Source of the DNA: Verrucomicrobiales bacterium
GTDB lineage: Bacteria; Verrucomicrobiota; Verrucomicrobiia; Limisphaerales; UBA11320
Reading direction: 5' to 3'
Assembly (NCBI GenBank): GCA_016793885.1
Contig: JAEUHE010000065.1
Coordinates: forward strand, 1 to 64,000
DNA: 64,000 bases
Under the pieces are notes generated by a model. The model had not been told where the DNA came from. It was given only the letters and a program-made list of their open reading frames with translations, and did no database searches. Shown in pieces: positions 43,038 through 52,737 of the stretch. Every line of letters begins with the position of its first letter. The first letter of the stretch is position 1. A program made the translations under genes and the position numbers.

Positions 43038-46000
43038 ATGAAGCCATCCTCAGTCTCGGTGAGCGGATTTCTCGGCCCAAGTCGCGTCCTCTGGGCCATC
43101 GTTTCAGTCTGGCTCCTGCTCGGATTGTGCCCGCGGGAAGCTCTGGCTCAAGGTCTTTGGGCCTGCGGAGGCGAAGGGGAACCCCCCTGCAGCTGTTTGA
43201 CCGACTTCTTCTGGGAGAACGGGAACCTGTTCGCTGATCGGGGTTTGCAGGCGACGGGGTTTCGGCGGCTGCCACCGGTCCGCTTCAATGCCACCGAGTG
43301 GGCGAACTTGAACCGGGTTGATATGACCCTAGCGGCCAAGTTGATCAACGTCGATTGGCCAGCTTTTCAGCAGCGGTTCAACAACCTGACTGCGGCTGAT
43401 TTTCTGTCCTCGGTGTGCGTGGGGACTGTTGTCGAAGGAGTTTGCTATGCGATTCCACCCTCGAAATTGCCGGGGTGGTTCATCGCCGGTCAGGGATGTG
43501 TGGTGCCTGCCGTCATCCCGATCGTTCCCTCCAATTGCGAGATCAATGTTCCCGGCATCCCTTCCACCACCTTCAACTGGCTGCCGGACTTTGGCCGGCC
43601 TGGCTGGTCGGCACCTCGTGATTTGAATGCCTTTCTAGCGCAGGTGGATCGCGTCCTTGTTCAGTTTCCGCCGGCGATCCGCGGCATCCCGGGGCTGAGA
43701 CCCGGCTTTCAGTTCCCCAATTTTCAATCAGGAGTGTCGGTGAACCTGGACGACTTCCAAGCCTCACTCGCCAGCTTAAAGCGGTTTTTCGTGGTGAACG
43801 CCGCCTTCTTTACCAGTTTGGCGGACGTGATTCACGACTTCACCGACCCTCCGGCGGGCGCTGTGTGTGTCAATGACACGCGGCATCAAGTCGAACCGGC
43901 CGCCTTTCTTCGGACTTGGACCCACTGGGCGGTTCAGAACCAGGAGCACCTGGCAAGGTTCGAACCGTTCAATTGGTATTCGCGCCTCGGCACTCACAAT
44001 GCCTTCAACAACACCGCGGATGGTTACGTCGCTCCGAACCAGAAGTGGTCCCTGACTGACCAGCTGAATCTCGGGTCGCGCTATGTGAGTCTGGATGTGC
44101 ATTGGTTTGCGGGGCGGCTCCGACTCTCCCATGCGGAATCCAATCACAACGGCGCCGGGCTCGCCGATCGGTTTCTCTCCAACGCGATCAAGGAGATCGC
44201 ACGGTGGCTGCGCTCGCACACGAATGAAGTGATCCTCATATCTCTGGAGGATCGTTCGGACAATGACCACCACGCTGAGTTCATTGCTCCCTTCGAGGCG
44301 TATCTGGGCGATCTTGTTTACCGAGCGCGACCCGGCAACCCCCCTTGGGGACTGACGAGCATCGATCCCAACAGTCAATGGCCCAGCACTCAGACGTTGC
44401 GGGAACTGGGCAAGCGGGTGCTGGTGAAGGGGAGCTATGATCATGGGTCGGATATCATCTGGACGGGCGTTCCCTCTCCCAGCCTGGGGTCGTTTCGGGC
44501 GTTGAACTTTGCGCCCGACCGAACCAACTGGGTGGCCATCGCGGCCGGGGAGCGTATCGGTCCGGTGCTTTCCGTCGACATCCCTGGCCAGTATGAAACC
44601 AGGTCCGCCTTTGACCCGTTTGAACCCTCGGGTTACTTGACCGCGGCGGGACTGGCGGATCGAATTCGGTTCAACATTCCTGAGCTCAGCCTGGACATGC
44701 TCCACGCGCAGGAGGACACGGCTCAGTGCCCTGGGGCTGGCCCTGAAGTCTGCAATCCCCCGGACCGGAGGATTGAGGCCTTGGTTTGGAGTTGGGCGCC
44801 CGGGCAACCGGAAAACGCCCTAGGCGGCTCGGCCCATGGCAGGAATGCGGCGATCATGAATGGGAATACCGGCCGTTGGGAAGCGCGTCAGTCCGAGGAG
44901 GTTCACTACTTCGCCTGTGCCCTGAGGCGGAGCAATCATCCGACGGAGGTGATCGATCCCCTGGGCACCAACTGGGTGATCACGACCCGCGCGGGCTCGT
45001 GGGCCGAGGGCCCACTCGTGTGTGCGGAGCTGAACGCGAGCATCCGAGCGAATGCCTGCCGGCCGGGAACGAACGATCCTTTGACTGGGGTGTATGCGTT
45101 CGCGGCTCCTGTGAACGCACTGCAGAACGTCCATCTTCAGAAGGCGCTGCTGCGGTTCCGAGCTGAACATGGCTTGCCCAGTGCCCAAGTCTGGATCGCC
45201 TGCCATGATCCTCAAGGAGACGGCCAATGGGATCTGGCGCGCTCGGCTTACGAGGAAGAGGGGCATGAACAGGTGTTGCGTTTCGACGGTCAGGACGACG
45301 CGGTTCGGGTCCCCGAATTCGGCAGCGTGACGCCGGTGGATGAAGTGACCATCGAGTTCTGGCAGAAGGTTGGATCCGCGAGCGAGCAGGTGGCTTTGGC
45401 GGTTAATGGTGAGTCCTCCATCAATCGGATCACCATCCATTCGCCATGGGTCGATGGTAATGTCTATTGGGACTTTGGAAACATCCTGACGGAAGGCCGC
45501 CTCGCCTATCGGCCGCCGGTCGAGCTAGCGGGCTCATGGCAGCATTTCGCCATGGTCGCCAGTCGCAGCGGCAACTTTATGAAGATCTTCCGAAACGGGG
45601 TTCAGGAGGCGTTTAAGACGGGCATGACCCCGTTCACGCCGGGACGTTTTGATCTGGTGCTGGGGGCTGCGTTGCAAGGAGAGCAACTGGTTGGACTGTA
45701 CCGGGGGGACCTGGATGAAGTCCGAATCTGGAGTCGCGCTCGGACTGAAACGGAGATTCGGAGCGATTTGCATCGTCGACTCGACGGCGCCACACCAGGC
45801 CTGCTCGCTTGCTGGCATCTGGATGCGGCGTCCGGGATCGGGGTGGTCGAGTCGGTGGCTGGCCGGCATGGGCGCCGAATCAATGGTCCCGACTGGGTGG
45901 TTCTAGATGCGGTCAGGCCGCTGTCCTCCGAAGTCCTGGCGGACAGCCCGATGGTTTACTATCGGTTCGACGATGCGGAAGACTGTTCCCGGGCTCTGGA

Positions 46001-48431
46001 CATTTCCGGGAACTCGCGGCACGGGAGCTATCATCAAATGGGATTCCAAGCCGTGGGTGCGTTTGCCGGGCACGGCAGGACCCTGCTGCTCACCAACCGA
46101 ACCAGTCGTGTGGAGGTGAACCGTTTCGTGCCGCCCTCGGCATTTACCCTGAGCGCTTGGGTCAAAACGGATACCTTGGGGCAGGGCACGGTCCTGTTGG
46201 GAGCGGACGCTGCCCTCGGCACCCTCTTTCGAATCACCATGGATGCGCAGGGGCAGATCACCATCCAGAACCACACGCTGGCCAATGCGGTTCTTCGCTT
46301 CGACACGCATCTCCAGGTGCCTCCATCCGGATGGCACCACATCGCCATCGTTCACAGTCCCCAATTGGGAGAGGTTCAGGTGCGGGCCTACCTCGATGGC
46401 CGAATCGCGGGCGCGGGCTACCTGCCTTCGCTGGTGCCCGACGGCCCACTGAGCTGCTATCTGGGAGCTTCGAAGTTCGTTCCCGCCACGACCCCCGCTC
46501 TCCTGGACGAATGGATCGTCCATCCGGCAGCCCTGTCCGCCGACCGAATCAGGGCACAGTACCTGACCGCCGCCGGCGGATTTGTCGAAGGTCGGGTCAC
46601 GGATGGACTGGTTGGTCAGCCGGACGCTGAAGTGCAATGGGGGTGGGCGGGGGGAGCGCGATCGTTGGATGAAGTGAATTTCAGCAACGCTCCTTGGTTG
46701 ACAACCTTTGGAACTCAGATTCGCTTGCCGGCCCCCGACGTTTCCTTTCCGCCTGGAAGTCCGACCCGTGACTTTGCGGTGGAGTTTGACACGCTGATAC
46801 AGGTGCCGTTCGGCTCGATATTCAATCCCCTCGTCGACGTGGATTTTCGCGTCACCAGCCGCGATGGGGCCCGGGTGTTCGTGGACAACCGACTCGTCCT
46901 GGACAATGACGGAATCCATGATTCCCGGAGTGTGAACCGCCGGGTTGGTTTGTCGGGGGGTATTCATCGGTTGAGGATCCAATCCTTCTCCACCACCTCG
47001 GAGCCTTTGTTGGAGTTCGGTCTGACCGGGGCTTCGCTCACCGGCTTGGTATCCGCGAAGTGGGTAGACGCCGGGTGGGTGGCAGGAGGCTCGACCTTGA
47101 CGCGAAACGACGGTGGTTACGCTTTGGGGCTCGTTGCGCCGGGAGCGCTGGTGCGTGCGTTATTCGAGAATTGGTCATTCACCCCCATGCAGGTGAGGGT
47201 CACTCCACCACAGCAAGGGATCGACTTTACGAGCCGCCGATCGCCGCCGACCCTTTCCCAGATTTCCGATCCCCCCGCCGTGGCCGTGGATTCTCCCGTG
47301 TTTGTCGAGTTTGAGATAGGCGACAGTCAGAGTTCGCTGGATCAGTTGGTGGTGTCGGTCGAGCCCAGTGTGCCCTCGCTGTTTCCGGTTGGGCGGATTC
47401 AGCTGTCTGGTGCGGGAGTGAAGCGGAGCGCGGTGCTGAATCCGGAGCCCGGTCAGGTGGGGATCAGTGAGGTTCGAATCGTGGTGACGGATCCTGATGG
47501 CCTCTCGACGACTGCGTCGTTCCGCGCGGAGGTTCGGGCGGGATCGGTGGGTGGAGTGGTGAGCGGCGGGTTGGTGGGCGTGCCCGGGATTCGCGTGGAG
47601 AGTGGATGGACCGGGGATCTGCGTTCCGTAGAAGAGATTCCTTTGGATCAGCCTTTGATCCACCTGATGATCGCATCCCAGATCGACTTCGATCCAGGCC
47701 TGGGAGCCTTCTACCCCGGCGGCCCCGTGGACTCGTTTGCCCTGGAAGTCTCTGGCACCATTGAAGTGGCTTTGGTTCCGCCCTTTTTTGGGACTCGCAA
47801 CATTCCGTTGCGTTTGGAATCGGATGGCGGGGCCCGTCTCGAGGTTGATGGGGAGGAAGTGCTATCCCATCAAGACCCAGGTGTGCGGCAATCGACGGGC
47901 AGAGCGGTGCAGTTGTCACCGGGGCTTCACCCATTTCGGCTTTTGTATTTTGAGAATGACGGTCCGGCCCTGCTGCGGTTGTTTTCCGAGGACCGCGATA
48001 CTTTGATTCGGGGAAGCTTTATGGGTTTTTGGGATACTCAATGGCGCCCCTTGGATCAGGCGGTCACCGATTCGCGAGGTCGCTACACGCTTCACCGAGC
48101 GCCGGTGGGTGCCACGGTGCGGGCGGTGTATCCTGGATGGACCTTCGCTCCGGCCGCGCGGGTGATCACCGGTCAGGCAGGGAACATGAACTTTGCGGTG
48201 GAGGATCTTCCCCGACTCACGATCCACCGCAGTGGGAACCAAGTGGTGTTGGAATGGCCGAAGACCGGGGGCACCTATTCCGTTCAGGCGGCCGGTGGCA
48301 TCTCCCCTGCCGCCCAGGAGATCGCGTGGCTTCCCGTGGAAGTCGAGATCCTCGAGAGCGCGACTCTTCAACGGGTCGTCATTCCGGTCGTGGATCAGCA
48401 CCGATGGTTTCGGCTGATCCGTTTGCGTTGA
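43038..48431 (+). CDS. giant secreted protein with PI-PLC X domain, two LamG domains and PA14-like domains
   Basis: Protein of 1797 aa with a signal peptide (VLWAIVSVWLLLGLCPREALA) and a purine-rich RBS (AGAAGGGGGG). Residues about 310-540 are a PI-specific phospholipase C-type TIM barrel: H320 in SRLGTHNAFNN and H365 in RLSHAE match the two catalytic histidines, with EVILISLED following. Two LamG/concanavalin-like domains lie near 745-956 and 971-1175, and two PA14-like beta domains near 1235-1335 and 1555-1657, each preceded by a (V)xGVVSGGLVG- or EGRVTDGLVG-type segment. The C-terminal tail ends HRWFRLIRLR and resembles those of the two large proteins at 5-15 kb. Lipid or glycolipid substrates are likely; the exact one is unknown. 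Confidence 0.88.
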   Translation: MKPSSVSVSGFLGPSRVLWAIVSVWLLLGLCPREALAQGLWACGGEGEPPCSCLTDFFWENGNLFADRGLQATGFRRLPPVRFNATEWANLNRVDMTLAAKLINVDWPAFQQRFNNLTAADFLSSVCVGTVVEGVCYAIPPSKLPGWFIAGQGCVVPAVIPIVPSNCEINVPGIPSTTFNWLPDFGRPGWSAPRDLNAFLAQVDRVLVQFPPAIRGIPGLRPGFQFPNFQSGVSVNLDDFQASLASLKRFFVVNAAFFTSLADVIHDFTDPPAGAVCVNDTRHQVEPAAFLRTWTHWAVQNQEHLARFEPFNWYSRLGTHNAFNNTADGYVAPNQKWSLTDQLNLGSRYVSLDVHWFAGRLRLSHAESNHNGAGLADRFLSNAIKEIARWLRSHTNEVILISLEDRSDNDHHAEFIAPFEAYLGDLVYRARPGNPPWGLTSIDPNSQWPSTQTLRELGKRVLVKGSYDHGSDIIWTGVPSPSLGSFRALNFAPDRTNWVAIAAGERIGPVLSVDIPGQYETRSAFDPFEPSGYLTAAGLADRIRFNIPELSLDMLHAQEDTAQCPGAGPEVCNPPDRRIEALVWSWAPGQPENALGGSAHGRNAAIMNGNTGRWEARQSEEVHYFACALRRSNHPTEVIDPLGTNWVITTRAGSWAEGPLVCAELNASIRANACRPGTNDPLTGVYAFAAPVNALQNVHLQKALLRFRAEHGLPSAQVWIACHDPQGDGQWDLARSAYEEEGHEQVLRFDGQDDAVRVPEFGSVTPVDEVTIEFWQKVGSASEQVALAVNGESSINRITIHSPWVDGNVYWDFGNILTEGRLAYRPPVELAGSWQHFAMVASRSGNFMKIFRNGVQEAFKTGMTPFTPGRFDLVLGAALQGEQLVGLYRGDLDEVRIWSRARTETEIRSDLHRRLDGATPGLLACWHLDAASGIGVVESVAGRHGRRINGPDWVVLDAVRPLSSEVLADSPMVYYRFDDAEDCSRALDISGNSRHGSYHQMGFQAVGAFAGHGRTLLLTNRTSRVEVNRFVPPSAFTLSAWVKTDTLGQGTVLLGADAALGTLFRITMDAQGQITIQNHTLANAVLRFDTHLQVPPSGWHHIAIVHSPQLGEVQVRAYLDGRIAGAGYLPSLVPDGPLSCYLGASKFVPATTPALLDEWIVHPAALSADRIRAQYLTAAGGFVEGRVTDGLVGQPDAEVQWGWAGGARSLDEVNFSNAPWLTTFGTQIRLPAPDVSFPPGSPTRDFAVEFDTLIQVPFGSIFNPLVDVDFRVTSRDGARVFVDNRLVLDNDGIHDSRSVNRRVGLSGGIHRLRIQSFSTTSEPLLEFGLTGASLTGLVSAKWVDAGWVAGGSTLTRNDGGYALGLVAPGALVRALFENWSFTPMQVRVTPPQQGIDFTSRRSPPTLSQISDPPAVAVDSPVFVEFEIGDSQSSLDQLVVSVEPSVPSLFPVGRIQLSGAGVKRSAVLNPEPGQVGISEVRIVVTDPDGLSTTASFRAEVRAGSVGGVVSGGLVGVPGIRVESGWTGDLRSVEEIPLDQPLIHLMIASQIDFDPGLGAFYPGGPVDSFALEVSGTIEVALVPPFFGTRNIPLRLESDGGARLEVDGEEVLSHQDPGVRQSTGRAVQLSPGLHPFRLLYFENDGPALLRLFSEDRDTLIRGSFMGFWDTQWRPLDQAVTDSRGRYTLHRAPVGATVRAVYPGWTFAPAARVITGQAGNMNFAVEDLPRLTIHRSGNQVVLEWPKTGGTYSVQAAGGISPAAQEIAWLPVEVEILESATLQRVVIPVVDQHRWFRLIRLR

Positions 48432-48467
48432 GCCTATATCAGGGCGCTTCGCGAGATCCTATGGAAG

Positions 48468-48492
48468 GGTAGGGGGAGACTCTCGCCCTACC
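48468..48492. repeat. hairpin after the PI-PLC gene
   Basis: GGTAGGG (48468-48474) pairs with CCCTACC (48486-48492), with a further short GAG/CTC pairing in the loop. There is no T-run, so a Rho-independent terminator is doubtful. It lies 37 bp after the stop. Confidence 0.4.
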
Positions 48493-48600
48493 TCGTCGCG
48501 CGGAGCGCCCGCCCCTCAGTCGCCCGCTTCCACTCACCCCCTGACATTCCTGCGAAATTCTCGCTTCTCCCCGAAGCGGGAGGCGCGTTAGTCTCTCGCC

Positions 48601-48906
48601 ATGCTCGTCGTTCACGTTCACGTTCGGGTGAAGCCTGAATGCTTGGATGCATTCATCCAGGCGACAGTCGCGAATGCGCAGGCCAGCCTTCAGGAGTCTG
48701 GGATTGCTCGGTTTGATGTGGTTCGCCAACTCGACGACCCGACTCGTTTTGTTCTGGTCGAGGCGTATCGTAACGAGGATGCTCCGGCAGCCCATAAGCT
48801 GACCCCTCATTACCTTGCCTGGCGTGACACGGTGGCTTCGATGATGGCTGAGCCGCGGACTTCGGTAAAATATGGCAACCTCTACCCCAACGACGCTGGT
48901 TGGTGA
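48601..48906 (+). CDS. ABM-fold (antibiotic biosynthesis monooxygenase / LsrG-like) protein
   Basis: Small protein of 101 aa of the dimeric ferredoxin-like ABM family: [40 protein letters not shown], then [30 protein letters not shown]. The pattern, with the LVEAYRN and APAAHK.T.HY segments, matches the group that includes the AI-2 phosphate isomerase LsrG and quinol monooxygenases. The last 35 bases overlap the following dehydrogenase gene in another frame, so they are translationally coupled and probably act on related small carbonyl compounds. Confidence 0.85.
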   Translation: MLVVHVHVRVKPECLDAFIQATVANAQASLQESGIARFDVVRQLDDPTRFVLVEAYRNEDAPAAHKLTPHYLAWRDTVASMMAEPRTSVKYGNLYPNDAGW

Positions 48907-50068
48907 CAAGCCGCTCCGGTTTGAATTCGGCACTTCTTCGCGAATTCTCTTCGGGAGCGGTGTGTTCGCCGAGTTGCCCGCGCTGGTTCGCGAGTATGGT
49001 AACCGAGCGTTTGTTATCACGGGCAAGAACGGTCTGCGTGGTGATCGTCTGCTTCAGCAGTTGAGCGCTGCTCAGCTGGAATGTGATCGTTTTCCCCTGG
49101 CGGGAGAACCGACCGTCGCTGAGGTTTTGCTCGCTCGGGAGCGGGCGGCCAGGTTTGGTGCCTCCGTGGTGATCGGTTTTGGTGGCGGCAGCGCGATTGA
49201 CGCCGCCAAAGCGGTTTCGGTGTTGCTCACCAATCCGGGGGATCCCATGGACTATCTGGAAGTCGTGGGCCGGGCCCAGCCCTTGACGGTTCCGGCGGCA
49301 CCCTGCATCGCGATTCCCACCACTGCGGGCACCGGGGCGGAGGTGACACGCAATGCCGTGCTGACGGCCACGGAGCACCAGCTGAAGGTGAGTCTGCGTG
49401 GGCGGTTTCTGCTGCCCCAGGTGGCTTTGGTGGATCCTGAGCTGAGCTATGACCTTCCCCCCACGCTCACTGCGATGACCGGGCTTGATGCGCTTACCCA
49501 GCTCATCGAACCGTACGTGTCCTGTCGTGCGAATCCACTGACGGATGGGTTTTGCCTGGATGGGATTCGCCGGGTGGCGCGTTCCCTCGAGAAGGCGTGT
49601 GCCCATCCCAACGACGCCGCGGCCCGGGAGGACATGGCCCTCGCGAGCCTGCAGAGCGGCTTGGCGCTGGCCAATGCCGGTCTGGGCGCGGTTCATGGGC
49701 TGGCAAGTCCGATCGGCGGCCTGTGCGGCGCTCCACATGGGGCAGTTTGTTCCGCCCTCCTGGCATCGGTCATGGAAACGAACATTCAAGCCTTGCGGTT
49801 AAGAGCCCCCAATAGCACGAGCCTTTCGCGCTTTCGTTACATCGCCCGCTTGCTGGTGGGTAAGGAAGATGTGACCGCTGATGCGTGTGTGACTTGGGTG
49901 CGACACTTAACCTCTGCGCTGCACTTGCCTCGATTGCGCGACCTCGGAGTTCGTCACGAACACTTCGTTACCCTGATCGATAAGTCCTTGGTAGCTAGTA
50001 GTATGAAAGCGAATCCTATCCCCCTGACCTCGGTTGAGTTGAAAGCGGTCCTGGATCGTTCTTGGTAA
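48872..50068 (+). CDS. iron-containing alcohol dehydrogenase family enzyme
   Basis: Protein of 398 aa, type III (Fe) alcohol dehydrogenase. The NAD site [12 protein letters not shown] and [14 protein letters not shown] are clear. The usual metal ligands are D206, H275 ([12 protein letters not shown]) and H289 (GAPHG), but the expected first histidine of DAxxH is Q210 ([13 protein letters not shown]). Either metal binding differs or a related subgroup tolerates Gln. It overlaps the ABM gene by 35 bp. The substrate is unknown; short aldehydes or lactaldehyde-like compounds are typical. Confidence 0.88.
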   Translation: MATSTPTTLVGDKPLRFEFGTSSRILFGSGVFAELPALVREYGNRAFVITGKNGLRGDRLLQQLSAAQLECDRFPLAGEPTVAEVLLARERAARFGASVVIGFGGGSAIDAAKAVSVLLTNPGDPMDYLEVVGRAQPLTVPAAPCIAIPTTAGTGAEVTRNAVLTATEHQLKVSLRGRFLLPQVALVDPELSYDLPPTLTAMTGLDALTQLIEPYVSCRANPLTDGFCLDGIRRVARSLEKACAHPNDAAAREDMALASLQSGLALANAGLGAVHGLASPIGGLCGAPHGAVCSALLASVMETNIQALRLRAPNSTSLSRFRYIARLLVGKEDVTADACVTWVRHLTSALHLPRLRDLGVRHEHFVTLIDKSLVASSMKANPIPLTSVELKAVLDRSW

Positions 50069-50295
50069 GGTTTTGCTGGCCAACCTGGAGGTTTCGAGCG
50101 GAGCAAAAGGATCCAAGGATTGAACGCGGCTTGGAACCTGGTTTCGGGCTTTCTGATTCAATCGTTCAGGGAACTCGGGGATGGTATCCCTTCCCTTTCT
50201 GCTTGGCGGGCAAGGAAATCGCCAGTTTTTCACGCCAATAAACTTGACCGCTAGAGGAGGGGACCCCTAATTTGCGGATGTGCTAGGCACAATTC

Positions 50296-51327
50296 ATGTT
50301 CGCACAAGTTAAAAGCCTGTTTTCCAACGACATTGGCATCGACCTCGGCACGGCGAACTCTCTTGTTTACGTACGCGATCAAGGCATCGTTCTGAGAGAG
50401 CCTTCCGTCGTGGCCATTCAAGCTGGCACTACCAACGTTCTGGCGGTTGGTGAGGAAGCCAAGCGGATGTTGGGCCGAACCCCGGGAAATATCGTGGCCA
50501 TTCGGCCCATGAAGGATGGTGTCATCGCAGATTTCGAGATTACCGAAGCGATGCTCCGTCATTTCATTCAACGCGTTCATCATCGAAAGTTGATCGCGCC
50601 CCGCGTGGTGGTCGCTGTCCCGTCTGGAATCACCGAGGTGGAAAAGCGGGCGGTAAAAGACTCGGCGACACATGCTGGAGCGCGCGAGGTTTACTTAATT
50701 GAACAGCCTATGGCTTCGGCCATTGGCTGTGGTCTGCCGGTGCATGAACCGGCGGGCAACATGATCGTCGATATCGGCGGGGGCACCTGTGAAATTGCCA
50801 TCATCTCCCTTGCCGGCATTGTGTTCAGCCGCAGCCTGAGGGTGGGCGGGGATGAGTTTGACGAGACGATCGTGGCGCACATGAAGAGAGCCTACAATTT
50901 GATGATTGGCGAACGAACAGCGGAAGAGATCAAGATCCGTGTAGGATCCGCTTTTCCGATGGAACAAGAGCTGACGCTAGATGTTAAGGGTCGCGATTTG
51001 AGTTCCGGGCTACCAAAGACGTTAACTATACGCTCGGAGGAGATTCGCGAGGCCTTGCAAGAGCCGCTTTCAAGTATTCTGGAGTCCATTCGCATTACCT
51101 TGGAACGCTGTCCACCGGAATTATCTGCCGATTTGGTTGATCGGGGGATTGTGGTGGCCGGCGGGGGTGCCTTACTGCGTGGGATCGACCGTCTGATCTC
51201 GGAAGAGACCGGGTTGCCCGTGCATATTGCGGATGATCCACTTAGCGCCGTTGCCGAAGGGACCGGCCGGGTGCTCCAGGAGCTTCAATTCCTCAAGCGC
51301 GTCACTTCCTCTTCCAGCAAGCTGTAG
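50296..51327 (+). CDS. mreB: rod-shape-determining actin homologue MreB
   Basis: Cytoplasmic actin-like filament protein of 343 aa. It has the N-terminal [14 protein letters not shown] nucleotide-binding loop, [33 protein letters not shown] and [15 protein letters not shown]. It guides the cell-wall elongation complex and heads the mreBCD-mrdA-rodA operon. A weak promoter candidate lies upstream: TTGACC near 50244 and TAATTT near 50268, flanking the small palindrome AGGGG-A-CCCCT (50258-50268). Confidence 0.97.
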   Translation: MFAQVKSLFSNDIGIDLGTANSLVYVRDQGIVLREPSVVAIQAGTTNVLAVGEEAKRMLGRTPGNIVAIRPMKDGVIADFEITEAMLRHFIQRVHHRKLIAPRVVVAVPSGITEVEKRAVKDSATHAGAREVYLIEQPMASAIGCGLPVHEPAGNMIVDIGGGTCEIAIISLAGIVFSRSLRVGGDEFDETIVAHMKRAYNLMIGERTAEEIKIRVGSAFPMEQELTLDVKGRDLSSGLPKTLTIRSEEIREALQEPLSSILESIRITLERCPPELSADLVDRGIVVAGGGALLRGIDRLISEETGLPVHIADDPLSAVAEGTGRVLQELQFLKRVTSSSSKL

Positions 51328-51379
51328 CGTTCGCCCTGCCTGAGAGGCCTTGGAGCCTGCTCGGGCATCGGGTGCAACG

Positions 51380-52186
51380 ATGCTTAAGCGGTCACATTAC
51401 GTGGTGTTTGTGCTGATCCTTCTCGCCGGCCTGGCGCTTGTCGGGCAGTCGGAACGGGCCAGGACCAGGCTCAAACGCGCCCTCGGCGGACTGTTTCTCC
51501 CCCTCTTCGGAATCGCCAGCTCCGCGCAAAGCCTCGCGGATCGAAGCACGGCTGCCCTGACTCCGCGGCCTGAACTCCAACGTCAGATCGAACAGCTCCA
51601 GGAGGAGCTGCAGCAGCATCGGCTGAAGGCCATGCAGTGGGAAGAAGTGGCCCGCGAGAATGCCCGCCTGCGCGATGCCCAGGGTCTCTCCCGGCAGTAT
51701 CCATGGAAATTCAAGCTGGCGAAGGTCGTGGGCCGGGATCCGGCCAATTGGTGGCGGACGATCCGGATAAACTTGGGCACGCGCGATGGCTTGACCAACC
51801 ACCTGCCGGTGGTGTGTTCGGACGGCTTAGTGGGTCGGCTATCCGAAGTGGGCTATTCGCATTCGACCGTGGTCCTGCTCGGAGATCCTGATTGCCGGGT
51901 GCCCGTCATCGTCAAGGAGACTCGCGATTGCGGGGTCATCGCCCCGGCGGACACCGGGCCGATCGATAACACCATCGTGGATCTCAAGTATCTTTCGAGC
52001 AATAGCGCCCTCAAGTCGGGGCACCAGGTCTTGACGAGCGGGCTCGCGAATTTGTTTCCCCAAGGCATTTTAGTGGGGCAGATCGCCGATGTCCGCACCG
52101 TGCAATTCGGCTTGCATCTTGAGGCGCGTGTTCGTCTGGCGGCGCGGCTGAATACCTTGGAGGAGGTTTTCGTTCTTTTTCCATGA
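51380..52186 (+). CDS. mreC: rod-shape-determining protein MreC
   Basis: Bitopic periplasmic scaffold of 268 aa. A membrane helix near residues 8-22 (VVFVLILLAGLALVG) is followed by a coiled coil (about 60-100, QRQIEQLQEELQQHRLKAM) and two beta-barrels (VVGRDPANWWRTIRINLG and KSGHQVLTSGLANLFPQGILVG are hallmark segments). ATG 51380 is preferred over TTG 51350 because it places the helix at the N-terminus. The stop overlaps mreD. Confidence 0.94.
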   Translation: MLKRSHYVVFVLILLAGLALVGQSERARTRLKRALGGLFLPLFGIASSAQSLADRSTAALTPRPELQRQIEQLQEELQQHRLKAMQWEEVARENARLRDAQGLSRQYPWKFKLAKVVGRDPANWWRTIRINLGTRDGLTNHLPVVCSDGLVGRLSEVGYSHSTVVLLGDPDCRVPVIVKETRDCGVIAPADTGPIDNTIVDLKYLSSNSALKSGHQVLTSGLANLFPQGILVGQIADVRTVQFGLHLEARVRLAARLNTLEEVFVLFP

Positions 52187-52734
52187 ACACCCTCAACAGC
52201 ATCCTGGTTCTCTGCGCCACCTTCCTGGCGGTGTTCTGCCAATCGACTCTGGTGGGTTTTCGCAACTTGATCGGCGCCCAGCCTGATCTGCTGCCGAGCC
52301 TCGTGGTCTATGCGGCTCTGACAACGGGGTTGGGCTTGGGCAGCGCCGTTGCCGTGCTGGGTGGCTTGTGCTTTGATGCCCTGTCCTCGAATCCGCTGGG
52401 GATCTCCATCTTTCCGCTTTTCGTCATTGCGCTGATTATCGAGCGCTACCGGGGTTTGATTCTACGCGATCAAACGTATGCGCAATTCATGATCGGACTG
52501 GCGGCCAGCGCGGGTGCGCCGCTGGTGGTCCTGCTGCTATTGCTCAATACGGCGCGTGTGCCCATGATCGGTTGGGGGGCCTTGTGGCAGTGGATTGTCG
52601 TAGCCCTGGTGGGTGCCGCTGTGACGCCCCTGTGGTTTGCTTTCTTTGGCTGGTGGATTCGCAAGCTCAGCTACGACACCTTGCCCGAGTCCATCGCCCG
52701 GCCGAACCGGGAGATCAAGCGAGGTCGCTCCTAA
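52183..52734 (+). CDS. mreD: rod-shape-determining membrane protein MreD
   Basis: Polytopic membrane protein of 183 aa with about five helices, starting four bases inside mreC (ATGA). GLCFDALSSNPLGISIFPLFVIALI matches the conserved D-(x)3-(S/N)-PLG core of MreD. It links MreC to PBP2 and RodA in the elongation complex. Confidence 0.88.
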   Translation: MNTLNSILVLCATFLAVFCQSTLVGFRNLIGAQPDLLPSLVVYAALTTGLGLGSAVAVLGGLCFDALSSNPLGISIFPLFVIALIIERYRGLILRDQTYAQFMIGLAASAGAPLVVLLLLLNTARVPMIGWGALWQWIVVALVGAAVTPLWFAFFGWWIRKLSYDTLPESIARPNREIKRGRS

Positions 52735-52737
52735 GCC

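Noticed and set aside
48468-48492. Rho-independent terminator after the PI-PLC gene
   Set aside because: The stem is good but no T-run follows, so it is listed only as a hairpin.
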